From the NCBI GenBank assembly GCA_002256145.1, contig NKIP01000004.1, positions 246,685 through 310,684 on the forward strand: a stretch of DNA of 64,000 nt, read 5' to 3'. This stretch comes from Comamonadaceae bacterium PBBC1. Its GTDB lineage: Bacteria; Pseudomonadota; Gammaproteobacteria; Burkholderiales; Burkholderiaceae_C. Within the stretch, counting starts at the first letter, position 1; each line of letters begins with the position of its first letter. A program made the translations under genes and the position numbers. Positions 47,922-56,980 of this stretch are shown in pieces. The notes below the pieces were generated by a model, which saw nothing but the letters and a program-made list of their open reading frames with translations, was not told the origin of the DNA and searched no databases.

Positions 47922-48824
47922 TCATTGAGGCAGGTAGCCTGTCAAAATCCAGTTTTGAACAGATACGTGCACGGGACGCCAGTCCAACTCTTTTTTCGCC
48001 CGAACAGATCTGACTCGGCTGTTGCTGCCAAAGGTGAAGAGTGCCCTTGCAGCGCCCCAGCGCTTGACAGCGTCTTCAGCATTCAGGTGCTCAATATTGG
48101 GGATTGAAAATCGCCTTGATATGGCTTCAGCGACATCACAGAATGCTGCCTCACCATTTTCAGCAAAATAAAAAGCACCAGGCGGCGCTTGCTCCGCCAC
48201 AGAGAGGTACAAATTAACCAAGTCGTCAATGTGAATGTTCGACCAGGTATTCAACCCTTTGCCAACAATCTGTACGGAGCCGACTTCCAGGGCATTCTTG
48301 ACCAAGAAAGGCACCTGAATGCTGTGCTTGTTAACGCCTGTTCCATAGCCATAAATCAAGCTGGGAATGATCACGGCGGAGTGAACGTTTTTTTTCGCGG
48401 CATCCATCACCATCAAATCAATGTCTCGTCGAGCTTGTTTGCGGGGATCTATGACCAGCGCTGTTTCCTCAGAAGAAATGGCATCGGAACAAAAATCACC
48501 TCGAGCGTCATCACCCACGATGCTCGTGCCGCTGGTATGAATCAATCTTTTCCCTGATTGATTCAAGCCAGAAATCAGCGCCTCCACAGCACCTCGATGG
48601 TCGGCATTTGCAGTGTTGATGACCATATCAGCCATAGAAGCTTCTCGCATCAACAAGGGTGAATCATCCAGCTCACCAATAACAGGATCGACACCATAAG
48701 ACTTCAACTGCTCAGCACTTACAGCACTGCGCGTCAGCCCTCTGACCTTGTGCCCTTTTTTTATCAAAGCGGTAGCAACCGATCCTCCGATGTAGCCACC
48801 TGCACCTGTAACGAAAATATTCAT
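47922..48824 (-). CDS. NAD-dependent epimerase/dehydratase family protein (extended SDR)
   Basis: A 300-residue extended SDR with the cofactor motif MNIFVTGAGGYIGGSVATALIKKGHKVRGLTR, the HTSGTSIVG strand and the C-terminal RSVRAKKELDWRP typical of the family. The usual YxxxK pair is not clear (YGYGTGVNKH), so catalytic use may differ. Function unknown. It lies 21 nt after the TRAP permease stop. Start at 48824 (ATG, MNIFVTG) with an AAGAGC site 10 nt upstream. Confidence 0.82.
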   Translation of the reverse strand: MNIFVTGAGGYIGGSVATALIKKGHKVRGLTRSAVSAEQLKSYGVDPVIGELDDSPLLMREASMADMVINTANADHRGAVEALISGLNQSGKRLIHTSGTSIVGDDARGDFCSDAISSEETALVIDPRKQARRDIDLMVMDAAKKNVHSAVIIPSLIYGYGTGVNKHSIQVPFLVKNALEVGSVQIVGKGLNTWSNIHIDDLVNLYLSVAEQAPPGAFYFAENGEAAFCDVAEAISRRFSIPNIEHLNAEDAVKRWGAARALFTFGSNSRVRSVRAKKELDWRPVHVSVQNWILTGYLPQ

Positions 48825-48844
48825 AGTCGGGCTCTTAAAAAGCA

Positions 48845-50743
48845 TCAAAGCATGAAAGTTGACAAGGCCGGAAAGGCTGCAATCACAATGACTCCAACCA
48901 GCAGGGCTGCGATGTAAGGCCAGATCGCAACGATCACATCGTCGGGTTTGGCGTCACCAATGCGGCATGCAATGTAAAAGCCAACGCCAATGGGCGGCAT
49001 CATCAATCCAACGTTCATGGCACAGACAATCACCATCGAGTAATGGATGTCATTGATGCCCAATTTTTTGGCAATGGGGAACATGATCGGGGCCAGTAGC
49101 AACACTGCAGGTAGCCCCTCAAGAAGACATCCCAAAATCAAAAATACCACCACGGTCACGGCCATAAAAGCCATCCAGCCCCCTGGTAAGGTTGTCAAGA
49201 ACGACGAGAGTTGCTGAACGATTCCACTTTGTGTAATGGCCCATGCCATGGCTGAAGCCGTGCCCAAAATGAGCAGAATCGCACCACTCAGAGCTGCGGT
49301 CTCTACCAACATGGCATACGCACGCCTCCAGCCAATACCACCGTATAAAACCTGGCCAATCAACATGGCATAAAGCACTGCGATGGTGGACACCTCAGTT
49401 GCCGTTGCGACGCCACCACCCACCGCACTGCGGATCAAAAATGGCAACACAAGCGCAGGTGCAGCGATCAACGCCAAACGTCCGATGACCTTGGCGCTGG
49501 GGCGCCGGATACTTCCTGTTTCTTCATTGCGCGCCTTCCAGCGTGCCAGCACCAACAGTGCCAACAACAGCACCATGGCCACAAAGAAGCCACTTTCAAA
49601 CAGCCCAGCGATCGATACCCCGGCTACAGAACCAAGCACGATCAGAACGATGCTGGGTGGCACGGTGTCAGCCATGGCAGCACCAGTAGCCAACAGGGCG
49701 ACCATTTCAGATTGCTTGTTACCCCGTCTGCGCATTTCTGGGAAAAGTGCCGGTGCCACTGTGGCCATATCCGAGACTTTTGACCCGGAAATGCCAGACA
49801 CGATGAACAGTGAAGCCAGCAGGACGTAAGACATTCCGGCTTTCACATGACCAATCAAGGAAGCGAGCAGGTCAACAATGGCTTTGCCCATGCCCGTCGC
49901 ATCCAGGATGCAACCCAGCAGCACAAAAATAGGCACCGAAACCAGAACGATGTTGCCCATCCCCTCATCAATTCGTCCAACAATCACCACCAGTGGAACT
50001 TTGCCCGTGAATGCCAGATAAGACATCACCCCGATACCAAAACAGAACGCGATTGGCACACCCGATACAAGACAAAGAATCACCAGTAAGCATAGGAAAA
50101 TCAGAATATTGATCAAGCCTAGTTGACTGAAATTGGGAGAAAGCCAATTGCACGCAACAATGAATGCACCAACACCCACGATAGCGATGGATAAGTTGGT
50201 TTTTGTCACTGTTTTCAAGGCATACGCTGCGATAACAGCCAGCATCAAGATCATCCCGGTCGCGATTGCTATGACCCGAACCCCGCTGGGTATTTCAAGC
50301 GCTGGTGAATTGACAATCCATTCACTTTCTACATGTTCAATGGCGGGACCAATCAGCGCAATCAAAAATGCACCCATCGCAGCCAACGCGAAAGCATGAA
50401 CAAGCCCGCGCCAACGATCTGACATTTTGTCGACGAACATGGACAGGCGAAGATGCTCGTTGCGGTGCATGGCCAGCACCGCACCCAACATGGCCACCCA
50501 GATGAATGCAAATGAGACGGCTTCATCTATCCAACCCAGAGGCCGGGAGAACACATACCGAGCCATGACACCACTGAAGAGCATTACCACAATGCTGACC
50601 ATGAGTGCGGCACAGGCTGCCTCAAGAGGAATCATCCATTTGGAAAGCATGCGATTAAACGCGGTCTCAGGAGGAGATAACTGTGGCCCCAGTTCAAGCG
50701 CCGAAGAAAGGGAATCCGGACTGTTCATAAGTTTTAGTGGCAA
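48845..50743 (-). CDS. fused TRAP transporter permease (DctQ-DctM)
   Basis: A 632-residue membrane protein in which the small DctQ domain (about 30-195, LEAACAALMVSIVVMLFSGVMARYVFSRPLGWIDE) is joined to the large DctM domain (about 205-630, LCLVSGVPIAFCFGIGVMSYL, FIVSGISGSKVSDM, MADTVPPSIVLIVLGSVAG, MPPIGVGFY). It would move a carboxylate with sodium using the DctP protein encoded 100 nt upstream. The fused form is a recognised TRAP variant. Substrate unknown. Confidence 0.93.
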   Translation of the reverse strand: MPLKLMNSPDSLSSALELGPQLSPPETAFNRMLSKWMIPLEAACAALMVSIVVMLFSGVMARYVFSRPLGWIDEAVSFAFIWVAMLGAVLAMHRNEHLRLSMFVDKMSDRWRGLVHAFALAAMGAFLIALIGPAIEHVESEWIVNSPALEIPSGVRVIAIATGMILMLAVIAAYALKTVTKTNLSIAIVGVGAFIVACNWLSPNFSQLGLINILIFLCLLVILCLVSGVPIAFCFGIGVMSYLAFTGKVPLVVIVGRIDEGMGNIVLVSVPIFVLLGCILDATGMGKAIVDLLASLIGHVKAGMSYVLLASLFIVSGISGSKVSDMATVAPALFPEMRRRGNKQSEMVALLATGAAMADTVPPSIVLIVLGSVAGVSIAGLFESGFFVAMVLLLALLVLARWKARNEETGSIRRPSAKVIGRLALIAAPALVLPFLIRSAVGGGVATATEVSTIAVLYAMLIGQVLYGGIGWRRAYAMLVETAALSGAILLILGTASAMAWAITQSGIVQQLSSFLTTLPGGWMAFMAVTVVVFLILGCLLEGLPAVLLLAPIMFPIAKKLGINDIHYSMVIVCAMNVGLMMPPIGVGFYIACRIGDAKPDDVIVAIWPYIAALLVGVIVIAAFPALSTFML

Positions 50744-50845
50744 GGTATATGTGTAAATTCCACTAGCAGCAGTGAAGCAGGCATACCGGAAATATCCGAT
50801 ATGCCTGAATGGTGCTAGAAGCCAGACGTGAAAGTGCCGTCTGTT

Positions 50846-51895
50846 TTAAGCGAGCTTGCCGCTGTATTTTTCGAGCAAAGCCCAGGCTTCAGCACCGAAC
50901 TTCTTTTGCCAATCAACGTAATAGGTGGACTTTTGCAAAATATCGCGGAAAGGCTTGGTATCCACCTTGTTGAACTGCATACCTTGGCCCTTGAGTTTGG
51001 TCTCAAGCGTTGCGTTCAGCGCATCATGAGCCACTCGCTGCTTCAACGCATGCGCTTCAAAAATACGAGTCGCCAGGGCGCGCAAATCTTCAGGCAATGC
51101 GTTCCAGTTTTTCTTGTTACCAACCAGAGAGAAGTATTCCCACATGTGAGATGTGTATGAGCAGTACTTTTGAACTTCGTACAACTTCACTGCATCAATG
51201 GTGGGCAGCGCATTTTCCTGGCCATCAACAACCTTGGTTTGCAGTGCGGTGTATAGCTCGCCAATTGGCACCGTTGCGGGCGCTGCGTCCAATGCTTTGA
51301 ACATGGAGGTCCACAAGGGTGTAGCGGGCACTCGAATTTTCATACCCACCATGTCTTTGGGTGATGTGATCGGTTTTGTCGAATGTGTGATCTGACGGAA
51401 CCCATGGTCGAAAGCTTTACCCACCTGAATCAGGTTAGCCTTATCAAAAGCCGCTTTCATGTGAGCGCCCAAATCGCCGTCCATGGCTTTCCACACAGTG
51501 GCGTAATCAGGGAACGCAAATGCGATGGAGTTAATGGAAGCAACAGGAATCAAATTGCCGTAGATTGAACCTGCAGTGCATACAAAATCGATGGCACCTG
51601 AGCGCACTTGAGAAAGCGTGTCAGTGTCACTGCCTAACTGGCCGCTGGAGTACACGTCAATGCTCAGTCGGCCGTTAGATTCCTTCAAGATCTCTGCGCA
51701 AGCCGCCTTCAGCGCCGTTGGTGTTGGGTGACTGTCCGGCAAGGTGATGGCGATTTTCATAGTGACCTTGTTGGCTGACTGAGCCAAAACAATGCCAGGA
51801 ACCATGGTGGTTGCAGCAACGCCTGCGATCCCCTTGAGAATGCCACGACGATTTGTACCTACGGAAGCTTGATTGATTTTCGAAGTAAATGACAT
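50846..51895 (-). CDS. TRAP transporter substrate-binding protein (DctP family)
   Basis: A 349-residue periplasmic binding protein. The N-terminus MSFTSKINQASVGTNRRGILKGIAGVAATTMVPGIVLAQS has a twin-arginine-type signal (RRGILKG). The mature domain starts VTMKIAITLPDSHPT and the ligand segment reads GMKIRVPATPLWTSMFKALDAAPATVPIGELYTALQTKVVDGQENALP, with the family Arg. AAAGGAG precedes the ATG at 51895. It lies between the VOC protein and the fused permease on the same strand, all probably one operon. Confidence 0.93.
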   Translation of the reverse strand: MSFTSKINQASVGTNRRGILKGIAGVAATTMVPGIVLAQSANKVTMKIAITLPDSHPTPTALKAACAEILKESNGRLSIDVYSSGQLGSDTDTLSQVRSGAIDFVCTAGSIYGNLIPVASINSIAFAFPDYATVWKAMDGDLGAHMKAAFDKANLIQVGKAFDHGFRQITHSTKPITSPKDMVGMKIRVPATPLWTSMFKALDAAPATVPIGELYTALQTKVVDGQENALPTIDAVKLYEVQKYCSYTSHMWEYFSLVGNKKNWNALPEDLRALATRIFEAHALKQRVAHDALNATLETKLKGQGMQFNKVDTKPFRDILQKSTYYVDWQKKFGAEAWALLEKYSGKLA

Positions 51896-51917
51896 TTTGT
51901 CTCCTTTGGTTATTGAT

Positions 51918-52349
51918 TCAATTAAAAACATTGGGCTGGTGCACTTCGATGCAGTGACCATCTGGGTCATACAAGAACACTTGGTACCAGCCAGGAATGG
52001 CCCAGCAACCATAGTCCGCGTATTTGATGCCGAGTTCATCGCAGCGGCGCATGAAGCCCTTGATGTCATCGGTCCTGAAGCAGAAGTGACCGTGGCCCAT
52101 AGGGTTCACGAACTTCTTCATTTTGAAGCCGGTTTCCAGGTCACGCTCTGACCAATGGAATTCAATGTCGCCATCCGTCAAAAAGTCTACTTTGCCTGTG
52201 TAAGCGCGATCTTCTCGAATGCCGCTCACCACGGTGTGCTCTTTGTCTGCAATCGTGCCCAGATCAAAAAGCGTTTTGTAGAACTTGCTCAGTCGCGACA
52301 AGTTGTCTGTACAGATGTTCATGTGATGGAACTTGAAATTCATCGCCAT
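51918..52349 (-). CDS. VOC family protein (glyoxalase/extradiol-dioxygenase fold)
   Basis: A 143-residue vicinal-oxygen-chelate protein with two beta-alpha-beta-beta-beta halves: FKFHHMNICTDNLSRLSKFYKTLFDLG begins the first, MGHGHFCFRTDDIKGFMRRCDELGIK the second, ending YDPDGHCIEVHQ. Metal ligands would be the His of HHMNI, His of GHGHFCF and the Glu of CIEVHQ. Function may be epimerase, lyase or dioxygenase. AAAGGA lies 5 nt before the ATG at 52349. It leads the operon running to the TRAP genes. Confidence 0.87.
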   Translation of the reverse strand: MAMNFKFHHMNICTDNLSRLSKFYKTLFDLGTIADKEHTVVSGIREDRAYTGKVDFLTDGDIEFHWSERDLETGFKMKKFVNPMGHGHFCFRTDDIKGFMRRCDELGIKYADYGCWAIPGWYQVFLYDPDGHCIEVHQPNVFN

Positions 52350-52456
52350 TTCCTTTCGTTCGTTTTGAGATAGATCCCGCTGACTCACGCTCACGGGTTC
52401 ACTTTTTTCATCAAGCCAAGGTCTGTTCCTCAACTCTGCAACGAACGATATATCAT

Positions 52457-52480
52457 TTCACTAGTGAATTCAATCATTCA
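52457..52480. promoter_or_regulatory. candidate operator between divergent catabolic operons
   Basis: TTCACTAGTGAA (52457-52468) is a perfect 12-bp palindrome, immediately followed by an overlapping TGAAT-N6-ATTCA (52465-52480). The region separates the VOC-TRAP operon (minus) from the hydratase-CoA transferase operon (plus). The symmetric TTCAC/GTGAA half-sites are of the kind used by GntR- or IclR-type proteins; an IclR gene is 3 kb away. Confidence 0.5.
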
Positions 52481-52576
52481 CCAGCAAAACTTAATCAGGG
52501 TTATCCCTGATGCTTGGCATGCTTACGCCTGTAATTGAATCTTTTTAAAATCACCAATGGATGATAGTATTCACCC

Positions 52577-53443
52577 ATGAATTCAACATCACAAAGTTCA
52601 ACACCTTCAATTGCCAGTCAGGAAGATGTCGTGCGCACAGAAATATGCAGCGTCTCCTCTGTGCGCAGAGTCGCAGCCATGCTGGACTTAGAACCCGATG
52701 CATTTGAACCTGGGGCTGCTCTGCCCAGAGGTTGGCAGTTCCTGTTGATGGCCGCTGACACCAAGCGCTCACAACTCAGAGCAGATGGGTTTCCCGGCCT
52801 GGGTGTTCCTATGCCTGACCTGGGCCTGCCACGATTAATGCTGGGCGGCAGGACGGTTGCATACAAATCGGACATCCCGATCGGAGCCGCTGTAACTCGT
52901 CGAAGTTGCATCCGTAACCTCACTCAAAAAACCAATCAGTCAGGTCCTTTGGTCGTTGCCACGATTGAACATGAACTCACACTCAGCGAGTGCCAAACCT
53001 TGGCACTGGTCGAAAGCCAAACCTACCTGCTGCTGCCCGCCAGCAAAGGTGGTTCAGCAGTTGGTGTGTCTAAGCACCCTGATGAGCTGACAGGCCAGTT
53101 TATGAAAACGGTGGTTCCCGATGAAACGCTGATTTTTCAATATTCAGCGCTTGGCTTTAATTCACACAAGATTCACATTGATCGCTCACACGCCCGCAAT
53201 GTAGAAGGATTCCCTGACCTGGTTGTCAACGGCGGTCTTGCCACACTTTTGATGACAGAGTTTTTGCGTAACGACGTCAATGTTCACCCTGCTGGCATCA
53301 AGGTTCGCCACATAGCTCCTCTTTTTTGTGGAAGCCCCATCACCATGGTGGCCAAACAATTGGAGGGGAAATGGCAGATCCAAGCCTATGACCACCGCTT
53401 CATCTTGGCCATTGATATGGAGGTAGACACCTATGAGCTTTAA
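52577..53443 (+). CDS. HTD2-like MaoC-type hydratase (mesaconyl/itaconyl-CoA hydratase family)
   Basis: A 288-residue double-hotdog protein with an N-terminal FAS1-like dehydratase domain and a C-terminal MaoC half. The catalytic segment FQYSALGFNSHKIHIDRSHA is the family signature and supplies the Asn/His/Asp. Family members hydrate mesaconyl-, itaconyl- or other branched enoyl-CoA. It overlaps the CoA-transferase gene by 11 nt, which would supply the CoA thioester. The substrate cannot be told apart from sequence. First gene of a plus-strand operon. Confidence 0.82.
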   Translation: MNSTSQSSTPSIASQEDVVRTEICSVSSVRRVAAMLDLEPDAFEPGAALPRGWQFLLMAADTKRSQLRADGFPGLGVPMPDLGLPRLMLGGRTVAYKSDIPIGAAVTRRSCIRNLTQKTNQSGPLVVATIEHELTLSECQTLALVESQTYLLLPASKGGSAVGVSKHPDELTGQFMKTVVPDETLIFQYSALGFNSHKIHIDRSHARNVEGFPDLVVNGGLATLLMTEFLRNDVNVHPAGIKVRHIAPLFCGSPITMVAKQLEGKWQIQAYDHRFILAIDMEVDTYEL

Positions 53444-54644
53444 ACCACTGAAAAATATCCGTGTGCTGGATTTGACCAGTGTCGTCGTCGGCCCAGTTTG
53501 TACATGGCGACTCGGTCAGTACGGGGCTGAGATCATCAAAGTTGAAAACCCAGAAGGCGACCTCATGCGCGGGCTTGGCGGTCTCTCACCAACAGGTCAA
53601 CATTCGGGCGCTTACTTGCACATGAACCGTGGCAAAAGAAATATCTGCCTTGACCTCAAGAAGCCGGGAGCCAAAGATGTCATGGATCGTTTGATTGAGT
53701 CCGTGGATGTCATTGTGGCCAACATGCGCCCCCAAGCCCTGCAAAAACTGGGCATAGATGCGGAATCGATACGAAGTCGCTTTCCGGAAAAAATATATTG
53801 CCTCATCACGGGGTATGGCACTGATGGCCCCTATGCTGGTTTACCCACCTATGACAGTGTTGTCCAAGGCGTCACAGGCATGGCCGGATTGTTTTTAAAG
53901 CGCGATGGAGCTCCAAACTACGTCCCCATGTTGATCTGTGATCACGTTGCAGGAGAAATAGCAGCGGGCTCCATTCTCGCCGCCATCGTGGAATACCAAT
54001 CTACTGGCAAGGGCTGCACGATTGAGGTCCCCATGTTTGAAACCATGGCTGGATTTGTCCTGCAGGAACATCTGGCGCAACAAAGCTTTGATCCCCCGGT
54101 CGGACCCGCAGGAGACCTCAGGCTGCTCAGTCCACAAAACAAACCTGTTCAGACATCTGACGGTTGGATTTCCTTCACTGTCAACACGGATTCTCAGGTT
54201 CGTGCCTTCCTGAATGCGACTGGCCGCAGTGACTTGCTCAACGATGAGCGTTTCGTTTCAGTAGCCGCACGGGCAAAGAACGTTAAAGAATGGTTTGAAG
54301 TCAGGGGCAAGCCGCTGACCCACATGACCACGGATGAATGGCTTGACCTATTTCAAAAAGCAGACATTGCCGTTCAGCCCTGTCACACCCTGGAAACGCT
54401 ACAAAACGACAAACATCTGAAGGCTGTCGGTTTGATCTCACAAGAGTCACACCCAACAGAGGGCCCTGTTGCGGCCATTAGAGCCTCTATCAGAGTTGAC
54501 GATGGTTACTTGGACGTGCGGTCTACGGCCCAACCCAAAGGCTGGGATTCAAAGCCACTGCTTGCTGAAATGGGCTTCGAACAAGAACAAATCGAAGCGA
54601 TGCTGAACTCTGGCGCAGTCGTGACATCGTCTTCCAACCCTTGA
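53433..54644 (+). CDS. CaiB/BaiF CoA-transferase family protein
   Basis: A 403-residue class III CoA-transferase that moves CoA from a donor thioester to a carboxylic acid. It has IRVLDLTSVVVGPVCTWRLGQYGAEIIKVENPEGD, the NRGKRNICLDLK strand, ANMRPQALQKLGID and the GYGTDGPYAGLPTYDSVVQG segment; the catalytic Asp is in TYDSVVQG. The 11-nt overlap with the hydratase suggests coupled translation and a common substrate. It overlaps the TTG candidate start of the next gene. Confidence 0.92.
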   Translation: MSFKPLKNIRVLDLTSVVVGPVCTWRLGQYGAEIIKVENPEGDLMRGLGGLSPTGQHSGAYLHMNRGKRNICLDLKKPGAKDVMDRLIESVDVIVANMRPQALQKLGIDAESIRSRFPEKIYCLITGYGTDGPYAGLPTYDSVVQGVTGMAGLFLKRDGAPNYVPMLICDHVAGEIAAGSILAAIVEYQSTGKGCTIEVPMFETMAGFVLQEHLAQQSFDPPVGPAGDLRLLSPQNKPVQTSDGWISFTVNTDSQVRAFLNATGRSDLLNDERFVSVAARAKNVKEWFEVRGKPLTHMTTDEWLDLFQKADIAVQPCHTLETLQNDKHLKAVGLISQESHPTEGPVAAIRASIRVDDGYLDVRSTAQPKGWDSKPLLAEMGFEQEQIEAMLNSGAVVTSSSNP

Positions 54645-54649
54645 AAACC

Positions 54650-55630
54650 ATGAAACCTATGAATCGTCGTCATGTTTTACAAACGCTTGGCAGCTGCCTT
54701 GCCTTGGGCACCCTGCCAGTCTGGGCACAAGAGTTCCCAAGTCGCCCTGTCAAAGTGATCATTCCATTTCCACCGGGGGGGCCAACAGACGTACTGGGTC
54801 GCATCGTGGCTCAAAAACTCTCTGAACGCCTGGGCCAAAGCTTTGTGATTGACAACAAACCGGGCGCCAGCGGCATGATCGGCGCTGACATGGTCGCCAA
54901 ATCTCAAGCTGATGGATATACCTTGCTCGTCAATGCTTCTTTGCATGTGATCAACCCAAGCTTGTACGATAAAACCCGATACGACGCAATTGCAGACTTC
55001 ACCCCGCTGAGCAACCTTGCCGACGTTCCGCTTGTCCTGGTTGTCAACGCTCAAACGCCTGCACAAACTGTCAAAGAATTGATCGCTTGGGTGAAGTCAT
55101 CCAAAACACCTGTTAACTTTGCTTCATCAGGAAATGCCACCGCACCGCACTTGGCAGGTGAAGCATTCAAGGTGGCCACGGGCATTGAAAACATGCAGCA
55201 CGTCCCTTACAAAGGAAGCGCCCCTGCACTCACTGACTTGCTCAGCGGTCAAGTTCAGATCATGTTTGACTCATTGCCTTCGAGCCAACCTTTCATCAAA
55301 TCGGGGGCATTAAAAGCCATCGCGGTCACCACACAAAAACGATCGTCAGCGCTGCCCAATGTGCCCACCATCGCTGAAAGCGGCATTCCTGGCTTTAATT
55401 TCAGTACGTGGTACGGCGTGTGGGCCCCGAAGTCGCTGCCACAGCCCATTGTTCAGAAACTGTCCAACGAAATTGCCCAGATCACACGCTTGCCAGAAGT
55501 GCGGGAGAGATTCTTGGCGCTGGGTGCAGAACCCATTGGCAACACATCAGAAGACTTCGCAGCTTTCACCAAAGCCGAGCTGAATAAATGGGCACGCGTC
55601 GTAAAACAGTCTGGGGCACGGGTCGACTGA
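54650..55630 (+). CDS. tripartite tricarboxylate transporter substrate-binding protein (Bug family)
   Basis: A 326-residue periplasmic binding protein with a signal MKPMNRRHVLQTLGSCLALGTLPVWAQ cut after VWAQ, preceding EFPSRPVKVIIPFPPGGPTDVLGRIVAQKL, the Bug-family opening. The RRHVL motif is twin-arginine-like. Again no tctAB partner is nearby. I chose the ATG at 54650; a TTG at 54641 overlapping the CoA-transferase stop is also possible. Third gene of the hydratase-CoA-transferase operon, so it probably binds the acid to be activated. Confidence 0.9.
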   Translation: MKPMNRRHVLQTLGSCLALGTLPVWAQEFPSRPVKVIIPFPPGGPTDVLGRIVAQKLSERLGQSFVIDNKPGASGMIGADMVAKSQADGYTLLVNASLHVINPSLYDKTRYDAIADFTPLSNLADVPLVLVVNAQTPAQTVKELIAWVKSSKTPVNFASSGNATAPHLAGEAFKVATGIENMQHVPYKGSAPALTDLLSGQVQIMFDSLPSSQPFIKSGALKAIAVTTQKRSSALPNVPTIAESGIPGFNFSTWYGVWAPKSLPQPIVQKLSNEIAQITRLPEVRERFLALGAEPIGNTSEDFAAFTKAELNKWARVVKQSGARVD

Positions 55631-55656
55631 TTGAATGCCAAACCGGTGGTCAGCGT

Positions 55657-56475
55657 TCAACCGAGCGTTGAACCTTTGCCGCCGCCGAGACGCTCGGAAA
55701 TGTTTCGAGCAGCTGCGCCCAAAGCCGCTGTGACTTCAGGAATTGACTTGCGTTTATTTTGATCTATCCGCTCAGAGTATGGAACCGTCAATGCCGCCAT
55801 GGCATGGCCTTGCGTGTCCAGGATGGGAAAGCTGACTGCGTAAAGCCCACGAACCTGCACACTGGGAACAGACTCGAAACCGATCTTTCGTATGGATTCA
55901 AGAATGGCTTTGATTTGTGGATCCGATTGCTCTGGTTTTCGCTGAACCGATTCTTCGAGCCAAAGTTTGGTTGTTTCTTCGTTTTGGAAGGCCAACAAAA
56001 CCCGTCCTGATACTGAAATCAACACATCAAGTTCTGACCCTGTACGGACACTGAAACCCATGCCGCTGGGCGTATCAACCTTGGCCAGAACCACCTGTTT
56101 TCCCTGCGAATAAACGGTCAAATGACAAGACTGATCAAGTTCCATCGCTAGACGTTTCATGATCGGCACGGCCTCAAACATCAATCGATGCGTAGGGGGA
56201 TTGATGTGCGCGAGCTCATACAACTTTGTTGTGATGATGTAAGTGTTGTCGTCAACTTGGCTGACATAGTTGCGCTCCACGAGGCACGCGACCATTCGAT
56301 AAATTTCACCGACAGTCCGCCCAAGGCCCTGAGCGATTTCTTTTTGCGTCATGGGTCGCTCGCTGCGGCACAGGATTTCCAATATATCCAAGCCTTTTTC
56401 CAATGCGGGTGCCGAATAACTGCGGCGTTCGCCTTCGCCCATGTTGCTTTGCAGCTCATCGTTATCCGACGTCAC
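55657..56475 (-). CDS. IclR family transcriptional regulator
   Basis: A 272-residue regulator with the N-terminal winged HTH SAPALEKGLDILEILCRSERPMTQKEIAQGLGRTVGEIYRMVACLVERNYVSQ and the C-terminal GAF-like effector domain (AVPIMKRLAMELDQSCHLTVY, FSVRTGSELDVLISVSGRVLLAF, RGLYAVSFPILDTQGHAMAALTVP). It converges with the Bug gene and has its own 500-nt upstream region shared with the GMC gene. The likely targets are the adjacent catabolic operons. Confidence 0.92.
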   Translation of the reverse strand: MTSDNDELQSNMGEGERRSYSAPALEKGLDILEILCRSERPMTQKEIAQGLGRTVGEIYRMVACLVERNYVSQVDDNTYIITTKLYELAHINPPTHRLMFEAVPIMKRLAMELDQSCHLTVYSQGKQVVLAKVDTPSGMGFSVRTGSELDVLISVSGRVLLAFQNEETTKLWLEESVQRKPEQSDPQIKAILESIRKIGFESVPSVQVRGLYAVSFPILDTQGHAMAALTVPYSERIDQNKRKSIPEVTAALGAAARNISERLGGGKGSTLG

Positions 56476-56980
56476 ATCAACCTCATTTCAAAAATTTATT
56501 TCAAACTGTTGAACATGATACCCATGAATAAGCTCATTCACATGTAAATCCCAATGGGGTTCTTCAACAAGCAAACAACGGTACGCCGCACGCCACGACG
56601 CATACGTTTTTTCCAAGGATAAACGCTCTCTCATCCATTTCAGCCCTGACTGTCATGGGGACCATGAGATGGGGTCTGTTCCAACTTGTTTTTAGCGAAA
56701 TTTGATCTGGACCTTTCGGTTTTTTACTGGGTGCATGAGCGCTTGTACTGACCGTTGCAAAAAATACGCGTTGCCTTGAAGCCATGAGACACCGGGTCTT
56801 TTTTCAATTGAACAACCCGAGCCTCGCTTCCTTGAAATTGTTCCAAGACAGGACAAAAAATATGAGGGAAATCCCGATGTACAGCCTTCTTGACAGCCAA
56901 CCTAAAGTTGCGCCCTGTACTGAATGCCCCGCGCATCCGGCACATGTGAATTGCTCCCAACCTCATGACAGGAAGACAAC
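56476..56980. other. 505-nt intergenic region between IclR and the GMC oxidoreductase
   Basis: AT-rich near the iclR start, where TTTCAAAAATTTATTTCAAA is a repeated TTTCAAA half-site at 56487-56506. A TTGACA (56890-56895) without a well-spaced -10 lies 86 nt before the GMC gene. A 66-residue frame ending at 56984 overlaps the GMC start and does not look coding. Nothing else recognisable. Confidence 0.4.
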
